Assembly (NCBI RefSeq): GCF_028622835.1
Contig: NZ_CP117677.1
Span: forward strand, 930,001 to 994,000
DNA length: 64,000 bases
Reading direction: 5' to 3'
From: Caloramator sp. mosi_1
GTDB taxonomy: Bacteria > Bacillota > Clostridia > Clostridiales > Caloramatoraceae
The position numbers were made by a program, and so were the translations under genes. Below, piece by piece: positions 20,451 through 30,958 of this stretch; position 1 is the stretch's first letter, and each line of letters starts with the position of its first letter. The notes beneath the pieces are model-generated. The model was not told where the DNA came from. It ran no database searches and saw nothing but the letters and a program-made list of their open reading frames with translations.

Positions 20451-20922
20451 TAAAAAAATCATTGTTCTTTATAATCTCATAAGGGTATTTGTTTTAAGTA
20501 TTCAAAAAGAACATACATTATATCTAAAAATTTAGATTTAACTTACCCTCAAATTAGAGCCCTAAAACTAATTGAAGCATTCCCTTATATTAATTCTTTA
20601 GAGCTCAGTCAATTAGGCTTCTGGTCACATTCGACAGCAAACCTTATAGCAAAAATTTATATAAAAAGGACTGATAAACAAAATTAAGGCTAATGTAAAG
20701 AATACAATTGAACTGTCAATTACACAAAAAGGTGAAAATTTAATTAGAAAAGATATTGCTGAAAACATAGGTAAAATAAGCTATATAAAAACCCTAATTA
20801 AATCTGATATAGACGATTTAATCAGGGTTTATGAATTACTGAATAAAATAGCTAAGGAATTTAATATTGATATAATAAATGATATCGCTCATAAAACATA
20901 CTCTTTATATTCTTTGCATTAA
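20437..20922 (+). CDS. MarR-like transcriptional regulator, second of a tandem pair
   Basis: Paralogue of the preceding protein: LDLTYPQIRALKLIEAFPY, recognition region ELSQLGFWSHSTANLI, wing KANVKNTIELSITQKGENLI. The likely start is GTG at 20437, inside the end of the upstream gene, implying translational coupling. Breaks near 20535 and 20665. Its 3' end overlaps the 3' end of the convergent hydrogenase-type small-subunit gene by 18 bp. Target genes unknown. Confidence 0.65.
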
Positions 20923-21609
20923 TTTTAAAAGACCATATATTATTGCCTGTGGTGATGGTGGACAACCTGGTATATATAAATCTACAGGTAATATTTTATT
21001 TAGGCTTTCACAATTAGCATATGTGTCTTTAAATATTCCGCCATCACAAGCACAAGAACCAACTGCTATAACAAGCCTTGGCTGAGGCATAGCATAGTAT
21101 GTTTTAATCAGAGCATCCTTCATATTAAGTGGAACTGGTCCTGTAACAACTATACCATCCGAATGCCTTGGGGATGCTGCAAAATTTACTCCATACTTAG
21201 AAATAGAATAAAAATTGTTTGTTGTCGCTGATAGTTCAAGCATACAGGCATTACAAGAACCTGTATCTACTGAACGAAGTATTAAGGAACGATTAAACTT
21301 TTTATATATCTCTTCTCTTAATTTGTCTCCTATCTCTGCTATTTTATAGTTGTGAGTGTTTTTGAGAGCATCATATTGACACACATCTATACAATTTCCA
21401 CAGTATATACAACCTTTACTATCAATAGTTATTTTTTCATTCTCTATCTTTATAGCATCAACTATGCAATGTTTTATACAATCTTTACAAAGTTTGCATT
21501 TACTATAATCAACCTCTATCTTTCCGTATGAATTTTCATTTTCATATAAAGGATTTCTAACTGTTTCTTTACCATATTTAATTCTATCTAATAAAATATT
21601 CATAATCAT
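20905..21609 (-). CDS. Hydrogenase-4/Ech-type small subunit (NuoB-like) fused to an N-terminal 2x[4Fe-4S] ferredoxin domain
   Basis: Electron-transfer subunit of an Ech-hydrogenase-related complex. Residues about 30-80 hold two ferredoxin motifs, CKLCKDCIKHC and CIYCGNCIDVC, as in HycF/HyfH. From residue 110 follows the NuoB/HycG fold: DTGSCNACMLEL, AVGSCACDGGIF and PGCPPSP supply the four cysteines of the proximal cluster. The gene is intact. It is the last gene of a six-gene operon running from 27959. In E. coli hydrogenase-4 these are two separate proteins, so this is a fusion. Confidence 0.9.
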   Translation of the reverse strand: MIMNILLDRIKYGKETVRNPLYENENSYGKIEVDYSKCKLCKDCIKHCIVDAIKIENEKITIDSKGCIYCGNCIDVCQYDALKNTHNYKIAEIGDKLREEIYKKFNRSLILRSVDTGSCNACMLELSATTNNFYSISKYGVNFAASPRHSDGIVVTGPVPLNMKDALIKTYYAMPQPRLVIAVGSCACDGGIFKDTYANCESLNKILPVDLYIPGCPPSPQAIIYGLLKLMQRI

Positions 21610-21611
21610 CC

Positions 21612-23165
21612 CTACCTATCGTTTTCAGAATATGACATATTGAAACTTTTGTTACATAATGGAAAATCGGGAACTATTTCTCCCAATACTGCATAAGTCA
21701 ATCCATTCCAATTTGTAAAGGAAGGTGTTTTAAAGTAAATTCTTTCAAATCTATTGTCCTCTCCTACCTTTCCATATACAACAAGTTCACCTTTAACAGT
21801 TTCCACTGAAACTAAAGCTTCTTTACCCTCAGGTAACTGTATATTTACTCTTTGCTTTCTAACTTCATCAACTTTGCTACATAATGTCTTTATGAAATTG
21901 ATTGCATCTCTAATTTCTGAAATTTTAACCTTATATCTTTCAAATACTCCACCTATTGTTTCAAAATTGATATCCTTTTTATCTCTTTATACATTTCATA
22001 AGGAAAACTTAATCTTACATCATACTTTATTCCTGAGGCCCTTCCAACTACTCCTGTCAAAAGAAGTTTTTGCTACTTCATTTTCAACAATACCAGTTAT
22101 CTCAACTCTATCCAAAAATGAAACAGAATTTAATGTCATATCTACAATAGCTTCAAATCTTTCTTCAACATTTTCTATAGTTTCTAATATAGTACTTATT
22201 TTTTCTTTAGTTAAATCTATGTTTATACCTCCAGGTATTATTGTATTTCTCAAAAATCTACTTCCTGATATTTTTTCATTTAACTGATGTATTAATTCAG
22301 AAAGATAACTAAATTTCTTTGCTGGATAGCTATAACCAACATCTACACATATTCCTGCTATATCATCTAAAAAATTATATATTCTTTCAAGCTCTAATAA
22401 TATTGTTCTAACAACCTTTATATCATCTGCTACACCAAACTCAAGCAGCTTTTCTATTAAAAGTGCATATGCTTCACTATATGCAACAGATGATTCACCT
22501 GCAACTCTCTCAAATACCAGATTTAACTTATCTGCTGATACATTTTCACAAAGTTTCTCTATTCCCCTGTGTTTATACATAAGTCTTATTTCAAGATTTT
22601 CAATATCTTCCCCTATTACACTAAATCTAAAATGCCCTGGTTCAATTATTCCTGCGTGAACAGGCCCAACAGGTATTTGATATGCCCCATCACCACTTAT
22701 TTCCTTAAATCTGTATTCCTGTATTTCATAGCTATCCTTAACCTTATCTTTAAATTTAAAATCTTTTCTAAGTGGATATACATTGTCCTGCCATATTTCG
22801 TGTTTAACAATATTTCTGGTGTCTTTACCTCCATTAATTTTAAGTCCAAACAAATCAGAAATCTCTCTTTCAAAAAGTTCACTTTGATATGCCAATCCTT
22901 GAAGAGAAACTATATCTTCATCTGTTTTATATCTTAAAATTACATAGTAGCCATTTTTTCTGTTATTTAAAACTACATTAATTATGAAATTTTCTACGTT
23001 GTCAACACAAAACTCAGCAACAAAATAGAGTTTAAACTTTAAAAACATACTATTGACTACATCTCTAATATTTTCCTTTTCAACATCTATATAAATTTCA
23101 TTTTTATTTTTAACTTGGAGCTTGTATTCATTTTGAAGTTCTTTTATTAAATCTTTGAAACGCAT
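21612..23165 (-). CDS. NiFe-hydrogenase-like large subunit (NuoCD/HycE type) lacking all Ni-Fe ligands
   Basis: Residues about 1-150 are NuoC-like (FEREISDLFGLKINGG, YPLRKDF). The NuoD-like part starts with VGPVHAGIIEPGHFRF and YKHRGIEKLCE. Where group-4 hydrogenases have RVCGICG, this protein reads RVAGESS; at the C-terminus, where they have DPCxxCT, it reads SFNMSYSENDR. Both CxxC pairs are therefore missing, so it cannot hold a Ni-Fe centre. Other conserved parts (GVVGRASGIKYDVR) remain. A break lies near 22065. The same loss is known in Ech-hydrogenase-related (Ehr) complexes and in respiratory complex I. Confidence 0.88.
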
Positions 23166-23209
23166 AACCTCACATCCTTAAAAACCAATTATTTTTGTTG
23201 ATTTTTCTA

Positions 23210-24637
23210 TTATGTTATATATATATCCATTAAAAAGGCAGAAACAAATACCACAAAAACCAATGTTATTATAAGCGGAACAATATTGTTTCCATCTTCT
23301 TCTAATTTAACAACTTCTACATCATTTTGTTTTGTATATATCATCTTCATAAATGCAACTAAAAAACCTGCAAATACAATTAAAAGACATAAAGCATATA
23401 TAATAGTTGCAATAAAATGTCCACTTTTTATTCCTGAAATCAAAATATAATATTCACTGAAAAACGATGCAAAAGGAGGTGCCCCTGTTATAATAAGCAT
23501 TCCTAATATTAAAAAGGCTGAATTAATTGGCATAAACTTAAATAGATAATGTATCTTATCTATTCTTTTTGTTTTATAGTTCTCTAAAATATTACCTGCT
23601 ACCAAAAATAAAAGTGTTTTCCCAAAAGCGTGTATTATAGAATGAAGTACTGCTGCAAATAATCCAAAATATCCTCCAAAACCAATTCCTAAAGAAATGA
23701 TACCTATATTTTCTACCGATGAAAAAGCCAGAAGTCTTTTGTAATTGTTTTGTTTTAAAATACTAAAAGATGAAATAAATAAAGATAATACACCAAATAT
23801 AACAAACAGCTTATTGAAATTTTGTAGATTATCTATGTTTTTAATTATTACATAGAATCTAACAACTACATATAAAGCAAGATTTAATAAAATTCCTGAC
23901 ATCATTGCACTAATTGGAGATGGTGCCTCACTATGGCCATCAGAAAGCCAGGTATGCATTGGAGCAAATCCTGCTTTTGTTCCTATACCAACGAAAATTA
24001 ATGTAAAAGCTATTTTTGTAATTGTGATATCAAATGTTGAATAGTGCTTTGATAGGTATGTCCAGTTTAAGTTTTCCATAGTAACATTACTACCTGTAGA
24101 GTAAATTAATAAAATTATTCCTACAAGTCCTATTGTTATACCTACTGAACATAATATTATGTATTTCCACGCAGCTTCTAAAGATAGTTTGTCTCCATTA
24201 AATCCTATTAAAAATGCTGTAGCTAAAGTTGTTGCCTCTAAGGATATCCACATAATCATTACATTATTGGCAAATGATATTAAATACATAGAAAAAACAA
24301 ACAAATTAAATAAAATATAAAAAATTTTAGCTTTTTTAATTGAAATAATTTGATGCTTTACTTCATTTAATATATATTTATAAGAATAAATTGACGAAAC
24401 TAATGTAACCCCTGAAATAATAAACAATTGAACAGTTGAATATGAATCTAAAAATAATATCTTTTCAAGATAAAATAATGTATCAAAGGACTCTACCTTT
24501 ATTACTAATAAAATACAAGCAATAAAATTAATTATAGAAACAGATATATTTATACAAGATATTGTTTTTATATCTTTAATTAAAAACGAAATTAATGTTG
24601 AAAGTGCAATCAATCCAAAAATTAACCATAGTTCCAT
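23210..24637 (-). CDS. HyfF/NuoN-like proton-translocating antiporter subunit
   Basis: A 475-residue membrane protein with about 14 hydrophobic segments. It has the conserved glutamate in WISLEATTLATAFLIGF and the channel lysine and loop in GIGTKAGFAPMHTWLSDGH followed by SEAPSPISAMMSG, the Proton_antipo_M signature. The gene is intact, which is rare in this window. It lies between the NuoK-like and large-subunit genes, the hydrogenase-4 order. Confidence 0.9.
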   Translation of the reverse strand: MELWLIFGLIALSTLISFLIKDIKTISCINISVSIINFIACILLVIKVESFDTLFYLEKILFLDSYSTVQLFIISGVTLVSSIYSYKYILNEVKHQIISIKKAKIFYILFNLFVFSMYLISFANNVMIMWISLEATTLATAFLIGFNGDKLSLEAAWKYIILCSVGITIGLVGIILLIYSTGSNVTMENLNWTYLSKHYSTFDITITKIAFTLIFVGIGTKAGFAPMHTWLSDGHSEAPSPISAMMSGILLNLALYVVVRFYVIIKNIDNLQNFNKLFVIFGVLSLFISSFSILKQNNYKRLLAFSSVENIGIISLGIGFGGYFGLFAAVLHSIIHAFGKTLLFLVAGNILENYKTKRIDKIHYLFKFMPINSAFLILGMLIITGAPPFASFFSEYYILISGIKSGHFIATIIYALCLLIVFAGFLVAFMKMIYTKQNDVEVVKLEEDGNNIVPLIITLVFVVFVSAFLMDIYIT

Positions 24638-24649
24638 TCAATCACCTGC

Positions 24650-25257
24650 TTATTCCTTTATATTTGATAGATAATCTGTATTTATAGAATCAAATGATTT
24701 ATTTATGTTAAAAACCATAACACCCATTATAAGTGAAAGTATTAAAACCTCTAAAAAATTCCAAATTCTATTGCTAAATTCATTTGAACTGTTGAAAGTT
24801 CTATTAGTACAATACCATTTTCTACAGTTAAAAAACCTATCATTTGATTTATTGCCTTTTTTCTTGTTATAAGAATAAATGTACCAAACAGTATTAATAC
24901 TAAACCTGTTTTAATCAAATCTTGCCTGAAATTTTTTAAAAGCATTAGAGCAATAACAACAAAAATTGAAGAAAATATATATGACCAATATCCATTTATA
25001 ATCATATTCATCTCTCTTGCAGTCTTTAGCTTATTAATTGACTTATTCATAATTATTGGTATAACTATTGCTTTAATCAGTATGGTCAACATACCTAATG
25101 CATAATAGTGTGCTTCATTTGTCTCATATCCAAGAAAGAAACATATAAAAGCAATTGATAGTGACTGTATCATAAATGTACCTGTCATAAGCTTAAGTCG
25201 TCTAAAACCAGACATTGCAACAGTTGAAAGAAGGGTTAAAGTTATAAGTAGATTCAT
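24650..25257 (-). CDS. HyfE-like membrane subunit (NuoK-related)
   Basis: About 200 residues with six to seven hydrophobic helices. The middle part (YYALGMLTILIKAIVIPIIM) and the C-terminal section (KAINQMIGFLTVENGIVLIE) match HyfE, whose last part resembles NuoK with the buried glutamate in ENGI. A break near 24760 precedes the final helix VLILSLIMGVMVF. Its stop is 13 bp before the HyfF-like start. Confidence 0.85.
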
Positions 25258-25269
25258 TTTTATCGCTCC

Positions 25270-26196
25270 TTACAGATTAAAATAAAGCATTGCAATTGAA
25301 ATTATAGATAATGAAAATGCTGAAGCTAAAAGTTCTGGTACTTTAAATAGTCTGAACTTTGCTATACTTGTTCTAATTATTGCTATAACAAATAGTACCA
25401 CTATCATTTTTAGTATATATATAACTATTGATATAAATATTGAATAAATACTAATTGAAGTTGCAATTCCAAATGGTAAAAATAAATTAATTAGTAATGT
25501 TGCAAAGACAATAAATTTTATTGATGAAGCAAGTTCAATAAAAGCTAAATTTCTTCCAGATATATCAAGTATCATTGCTTCGTGTACCATTGTAAGCTCA
25601 AGATGTGTTTCAGGATTATCAACTGGCATTCTTGCATTTTCAGCTAAAACTAATATAAAAAATGACGCTAAGGCTAAAATATGTGCAACCGTAATATCCG
25701 TATTACTTATTGCATAGCTTATCTTAAATACATTAAAATTATTGGATTCAAAATATAAAACGCTAAGTGTAAGAAGCATAACAGGTTCTGCAAACAATGA
25801 TATAAAACTCTCTCTGCTGCTTCCCATTCCACCAAATGTACTTGCACAATCAAGACCAATCAATGTTGTTATTATTTTAATTACTGCCAGCATAAATATA
25901 ACTAAAAATACATTTCCAAAATTTATAATATTATTTGTATAGAAAACAGGAACTAATAAACTTATAACTATTGAAAAAGCCAAACAAATGGATGGCCCAA
26001 ATATACTAACAAATGAACTACTATTTGATACAACCATTCCTTTATTAAATAGCCTTTTTATGTCGTAGTAGGGTTGGGTAATTTTTGCTCCCTGATATCC
26101 TCTAATAAAAGCCTTCATTCTTTTTAATATGCCTACAAATAAAGGAGTTATAATTAATAGAAACAAACTCTGCAAAACAATTAAAACATAATCCAA
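25270..26196 (-). CDS. HyfC/HycD-like membrane subunit (NuoH-related)
   Basis: Membrane subunit linking the soluble arm to the antiporter subunits. It has GYQGAKITQPYYDIKRLF near the N-terminus and ENARMPVDNPETHLELTMVH then EAMILDISGRNLAFIE, the strongest NuoH/HycD motif. Eight hydrophobic segments. TTG at 26196 is the likeliest start, 8 nt after AGGTGG; an in-frame GTG at 26208 overlaps that site. Intact. The preceding gene ends at 26209. Confidence 0.9.
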   Translation of the reverse strand: MDYVLIVLQSLFLLIITPLFVGILKRMKAFIRGYQGAKITQPYYDIKRLFNKGMVVSNSSSFVSIFGPSICLAFSIVISLLVPVFYTNNIINFGNVFLVIFMLAVIKIITTLIGLDCASTFGGMGSSRESFISLFAEPVMLLTLSVLYFESNNFNVFKISYAISNTDITVAHILALASFFILVLAENARMPVDNPETHLELTMVHEAMILDISGRNLAFIELASSIKFIVFATLLINLFLPFGIATSISIYSIFISIVIYILKMIVVLFVIAIIRTSIAKFRLFKVPELLASAFSLSIISIAMLYFNL

Positions 26197-26208
26197 CAAA
26201 ATCACCAC

Positions 26209-27959
26209 CTAAATTAGTTTGATTGAAACAAATAAAGCAAACATCAATGCAACTAATATATATAAAATATATAACTGTATTTTTCCATAGTGCATCTTCA
26301 CGACTTTAGTAGCTATAAAATCAATCATTCTAACAACTGGCATATAAATATTTTCATAAAAGATGTCGTGTATACTAATTTTAAGTAAAATGGCTTCCTT
26401 TTACTAACATTCTTTCTATATGATGCAACTTTTCCAAAATATCTTGAAACAGGTTGTGAAAACCCTTCTCCCGAATACTGCATATAAGGCTTTACTGCAT
26501 TAAATCCACATCCCCAAGTCTCATAGTTTTCAATTTTGTTTTTCCTACTTATTAGAATTAAAAGAGCAGTTATTACAAAAGCTATAAATGAAATATATAT
26601 TATATCGCTGGCTATATAAATTGTGTTCATATCCTTTATATTTAAAATGTCCTCTGAAATTCTTGATAAAAACTTTACTACAAAGGGAGAAAAGATACCT
26701 AATACTACTGCATATATTGATAAAATGCCCATACCTATATGCATTGAAGTTGGTATCTTATGCACTTTAACAGCCTTTTGGCTCCTTGCTTCTCCTAAAA
26801 AGTTATCCCAAAATACTTTATTGCAGAATATATTGCTCCAGATGAAGTTAAAGCTAATAATGCTAAAGAAAGTACGATTAAAATAGATATGTTTTTATTT
26901 TGAATTAAATTAGTTGCCTCAATAAAGCTTCTAAATATTAAACTTTCGCTTGCAAAACCATTAAATGGAGGCATTGCAGATATAGAAGCCATACCTATAA
27001 AGGCAAAAATAGTAGTATATTTTAATGTCTTGTGCAGTCCACCTAATTCATTCATATTTTTGTAGATGTTGCAAACAAAACGCTACCTGCATTGGCAAAT
27101 AACAGACTCTTAAATACGCTGTGATTTAAAATATGATATAATGCTGCAACTAAAGCAACCAATGCACCTACCTTTATGTTTTGTGAATTTAAGATGATTG
27201 AAAGTGCAATGGTTGAAAAAATTAATCCTACGTTCTCAGCGCTTGAATATGCAAGTAGTGCTTTAATATCCTTTTGGAATATACCATTCAATATTGAAAT
27301 TACTGCTGTAACTAATCCTATTATCAAAAGAACAAGGCCGTTTATTAAATTACTATTATTCACTACTACAAAGTTCACCAATATAAAACCATAGATAGCT
27401 ACTTTAAGCATAACACCTGACATCAGGGATGATATATTTGATGGTGCGGCAGGATGAGCCTTAGGAAGCCAAGCGTGAAGAGGAATAAGACCTGCCTTTG
27501 CTCCAAAACCTATAATTGAAAGATAGAATATAGTATTTATTTGTTTTGTATTCAATGTAGCAAACTGTATATCACTAAAATATAACTTGCCTGTGTATTT
27601 ATATAAAAGTGCAAACATAATCATAAGTGTTAGTCCACTAATATGCGTCATTATAAAATAAAAAATACCTGTATGTATTGTTGAATATTTCTTATGCTCA
27701 TAAATTACCAAGAAAAATGACGATATGGACATAAGTTCCCAAAATACCATAAATGATATTATATTACTTGAGAAAACTGTTAAAATCATTGATATAACAA
27801 ATAAAAAAGTAAAAAACCAAAAATATGTAATAGAATATTCCTTTTTATATTCATTCATATAGCCTGTTGAATATATAAAAATAGGTATAAAGATAAATAG
27901 TATTATAAATAAAAAAAGTATGACAGGGGATATACATTAAATTTTAAAAATAAATCCAT
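26209..27959 (-). CDS. HyfB-like antiporter subunit (NuoL-related), first gene of the complex
   Basis: Large antiporter-like subunit. Seen: FMVFWELMSISSFFLVIYEH (conserved Glu), GFGAKAGLIPLHAWLPKAHP then AAPSNISSLMSGVMLK (channel Lys and loop), and AALYHILNHSVFKSLLF. The C-terminus has WGCGFNAVKPYMQYSGEGFS, a feature of HyfB/HycC. Breaks near 27920, 27055, 26780 and 26385. Start is uncertain: ATG at 27957-27959 follows GAGGTGG. It heads the operon 27959-20905. Confidence 0.87.
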
Positions 27960-28054
27960 CCAAAAACCACCTCATTTAATAAAATATTTAGCATTCGAAT
28001 ATTACTACATAAAATTTTACCATACGACAATATTTTTGTTAAGTACATTATAAA

Positions 28055-28084
28055 AAACTTAAGGTGCATAAGCACCTTAAGTTT
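28055..28084 (-). terminator. Intrinsic terminator of the NhaC-family gene
   Basis: AAACTTAAGGTGC and GCACCTTAAGTTT form a perfect 13-bp stem around ATAA, overlapping the stop codon at 28083, with a T-rich tail on the minus strand. Confidence 0.85.
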
Positions 28085-29719
28085 ATTCAGAAACAGTTAC
28101 TTCTCCTTCTAATTCTATATCTTCAACTGGTTTTCCAACAAATCTTACAAGCATAAAACAAGCAAATACTCCAAGTATTAGTGAAACCACAACAGGTATG
28201 CCTATTGCAACAGGTAAATAACCGCATACTACTGTTACAACACCTATTGTAACTGCATAATACAGCTGTGTTTTAACGTGGTGTAGGTGGTCGCACATTG
28301 AACCCATTGAAGACAATATTGTAGTATCTGATATAGGTGAACAGTGGTCACCGAATATTGCACCCGTTAAAACTGCACCTATGCTCATTGTCATAAAACT
28401 TGCATCAGGTGACATTGAGTGGGCAAGTGGAATAACAAGAGGCATTAAAATTCCCATTGTTCCATAGGATGTACCTGTTGCAAAGGATATAACAGAACCT
28501 AAAACAAATATTAAACTTGGTAGTAAAAACTTTGGTAGTGTACCTGATAATACTCCTGCTAAGTACTTTGCAGTTCCAAGTTCCTTAATTGTTCCAGAAA
28601 GTGACCAAGCAAGAAGTAGGATTGCACCTGTTATAACAAGGGACTTTACACCCTCAAGCCAAGTATCTATCGCTTCACTTAATGTCATTATTTTTGTGTT
28701 ACTGCCATTATAATTGCTATAATACTTGCTAAAAGAGCTGATTGGAAAAGTACAACACTGGCATCAGATGCACCAAATATCTCTCTTATTGAGCTAAAGG
28801 ATAGAGGTGCATTTTTTATAACCTCAATAAGTTCCTTATCTTCTCCACCTATTATAGCTGTATATCCGCTATAATAAAAACCTAAAAAGGCAAATAGTAT
28901 AAGAGAACCGATTGGAATTATTGCATTCCAAATGCTAAGCTTTATTCCTTCCTTTGGCTCAATGTTTGAAGCCTCAGTTGATACCATTGGCTTTGCGTCA
29001 TCTGCAATTACCTTTCCAAGTATCTTTGCCCTTCTTTCAGCCTCAAGCATTGGCCCAAACTCACGTGCAAGTACAGCTGTTAAAACTATAAATATTAAGA
29101 TGAATATGTTGTAAAATCTATATGGTATTGTTGAAACAAACATTCCGTAGGCATTTACATCTTGTCCAATTTGTGCATAACCGTCTTTTATTAAACTTAT
29201 TTCATATCCTACCCAAGTTGAAATAAGTGCAATTCCTGCAATAGGTGCTGCTGTTGCATCTATTATAAAAGATAATTTTTCCCTTGATATCTTCATCTTA
29301 TCAGAAACTGGTCTCATTATTGGGCCTACAATTAGTGAATTTGCATAGTCGTCAAAGAAAACAAATATACCAAGAAGCCAAGTTATAAGCTGTGCACTCC
29401 TTGCTGATTTTGCCCTCTTTGCTAAAGATTCGGCTATTGCCTTTGCACCACCCATTTTTGATACAACTGCTATAAGTCCTCCTATAGCAAGACATTGAAG
29501 TATTACACCCGCATTCCAAGTATCTGCAAGGGATGCAAGCATCTTATCTACTAATCCTAAGAAGGCATAAAAGAAACTTAAAACAAAACCGTGGGAACTT
29601 AAACTTAAAAGAAATGTACCTGTAAGCACCCCTACAAAAAGGGATAAAAGAACATTTTTGGTTCTAAATGCTAATACAATAGCGACAAGTGGTGGTAAAA
29701 GTGTTAAAAATCCTGGCAT
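28083..29719 (-). CDS. NhaC family antiporter-like transporter, probable lysine transporter
   Basis: Twelve or so membrane segments with NhaC landmarks: GIFVFFDDYANSLIVGPIM, IIDATAAPIAGIALISTWVG, FATGTSYGTMGILMPLVIP and GAIFGDHCSPISDTTI. A break near 28690 divides it into two readable parts; together about 545 residues, normal for the family. NhaC proteins are usually annotated as Na+/H+ antiporters, but this one lies directly behind a lysine riboswitch. Riboswitch-controlled NhaC-type proteins have been assigned as lysine transporters (LysW), and I prefer that reading. Start ATG follows AAAGGAGGAG. Confidence 0.88.
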
Positions 29720-29764
29720 AAAAAAACTCCTCCTTTAATTAATGATTTTTCGGAGGAGAGTCCA

Positions 29765-29805
29765 TCAAAGCAAAAGACACCAAAGGTACAAAAAGCGTAC
29801 CTTGC
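29765..29805 (-). terminator. Lysine riboswitch expression-platform terminator
   Basis: Minus-strand AAGGTACGCTTTTTGTACCTT forms a hairpin, extended by outer pairing of GCAAAG and CTTTGATGG, followed by T-rich sequence (GTGTCTTTTGCTTT) before the NhaC-family start codon. Confidence 0.6.
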
Positions 29806-29810
29806 CTTTG

Positions 29811-29981
29811 CATGATAGCTCTCCACAAACTATGCGTTTGTGACAGTGCTATATATATTCTATATAGCCCCAGCCATAGAGCCTTAAAGCATCAGCTCTA
29901 CGCTTCGGCGATGGCTCCTTTCCTATACCATCATAGTGCTTACCTCAGGTATAGTACTCTTAGACACCGCGCCTCTATCAT
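29811..29981 (-). ncRNA. Lysine riboswitch (L-box)
   Basis: Minus-strand aptamer: P1 arms CATGATAG and CTATCATG close the structure. Conserved core elements in order are AGAGGCGCGG, AAGAGTA, TAGGAAAGG, GCCGAAG, GCTGGG, ACTGTCACAAA and TGTGGAGAGCT. This matches the L-box consensus at every block. It precedes the NhaC-type gene, so high lysine should shut off that transporter. Confidence 0.95.
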
Positions 29982-30041
29982 GTTTAACGCATATTTAATT
30001 TTTTTATTTAATAAATATTCTGCAACAAAGTTAATAGTTTG

Positions 30042-30958
30042 TCAAGCCTTTTTATAAATTTTTGCTATCTGTGCTGCAAGCTTAGCATTATTAAATACAA
30101 GCTGAATATTAGACTCAAGGCTCTTTCCACCTGTAATATCCTTAACCTTTGCAAGTAAAAATGGCGTTGATTCTTTACCCTTTATTCCCTTTTCTTCTGC
30201 TTCCTTTAGTGCATCCTCTATTGCCTTTGTTATTGTGTCATAATCCATTTCATATTCCTCAGGAATAGGGTTTGCAATAACTGCACCGCCTTTAAGGTTA
30301 AGTTCCCATTTAACCTTAAGCATCTTTGCAATTTCCTCTGGTGTATCTAATCTATAATCCACCTTAAATCCACTTTTTCTTGTATAGAAGGCTGGAAGCT
30401 CCTCTGTTTTATATCCTACAACTGGAACACCAAAGGTTTCAAGGTATTCAAGTGTAAGTCCTAAATCAAGTATTGATTTTGCACCTGCACAAACCACAGC
30501 AACATTTGTATTTGCAAGTTCCTGAAGGTCTGCTGATATATCAAAGGTCTCCTGAGCACCTCTGTGTACTCCTCCTATTCCACCTGTAGCAAAAACCTTT
30601 ATTCCTGCAAGGGCTGCTATTATCATTGTTGAAGCAACAGTTGTTGCACCATCTATTCCCTTTGCTACGATATATGGAATATCGCGTCTACTTACCTTAA
30701 CTATTTCTCTGCCTTTTTACCTAAATATTCTATTTCATCGTGCGTTAAACCTGCCTTTAGTTTTCCTCCTATTATTGCAATAGTTGCAGGTACTGCACCA
30801 TTTTGTCTAACTATCTCTTCAACCTTAAGTGCAGTTTCAACATTTTGAGGATATGGCATACCGTGTGATATTATTGTAGATTCAAGTGCTACAACAGGTT
30901 TGCCATTTTCAAGTGCCTCTTTAACCTCATTAGAAACAACTAAATAATCCTTTAACAT
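30042..30958 (-). CDS. psuG: Pseudouridine-5'-phosphate glycosidase
   Basis: Splits pseudouridine 5'-phosphate into uracil and ribose 5-phosphate. Seen: [20 protein letters not shown] near the N-terminus, [35 protein letters not shown] and [20 protein letters not shown], plus [20 protein letters not shown] at the end, all characteristic of PsuG. A break near 30700. About 305 residues, normal. Its start overlaps the 3' end of psuK, so both are co-translated. Confidence 0.94.

Noticed and set aside
21754-22287. Plus-strand open frame of 177 codons
   Set aside because: Antisense to the hydrogenase-like large subunit.
20905-27959. Functional hydrogenase-4 / formate hydrogenlyase
   Set aside because: The large subunit has none of the four Ni-Fe cysteines and no formate dehydrogenase or maturation genes are nearby.
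28083-29719. Two separate NhaC-like genes
   Set aside because: The halves cover successive parts of a single family member and meet at a likely indel near 28690.
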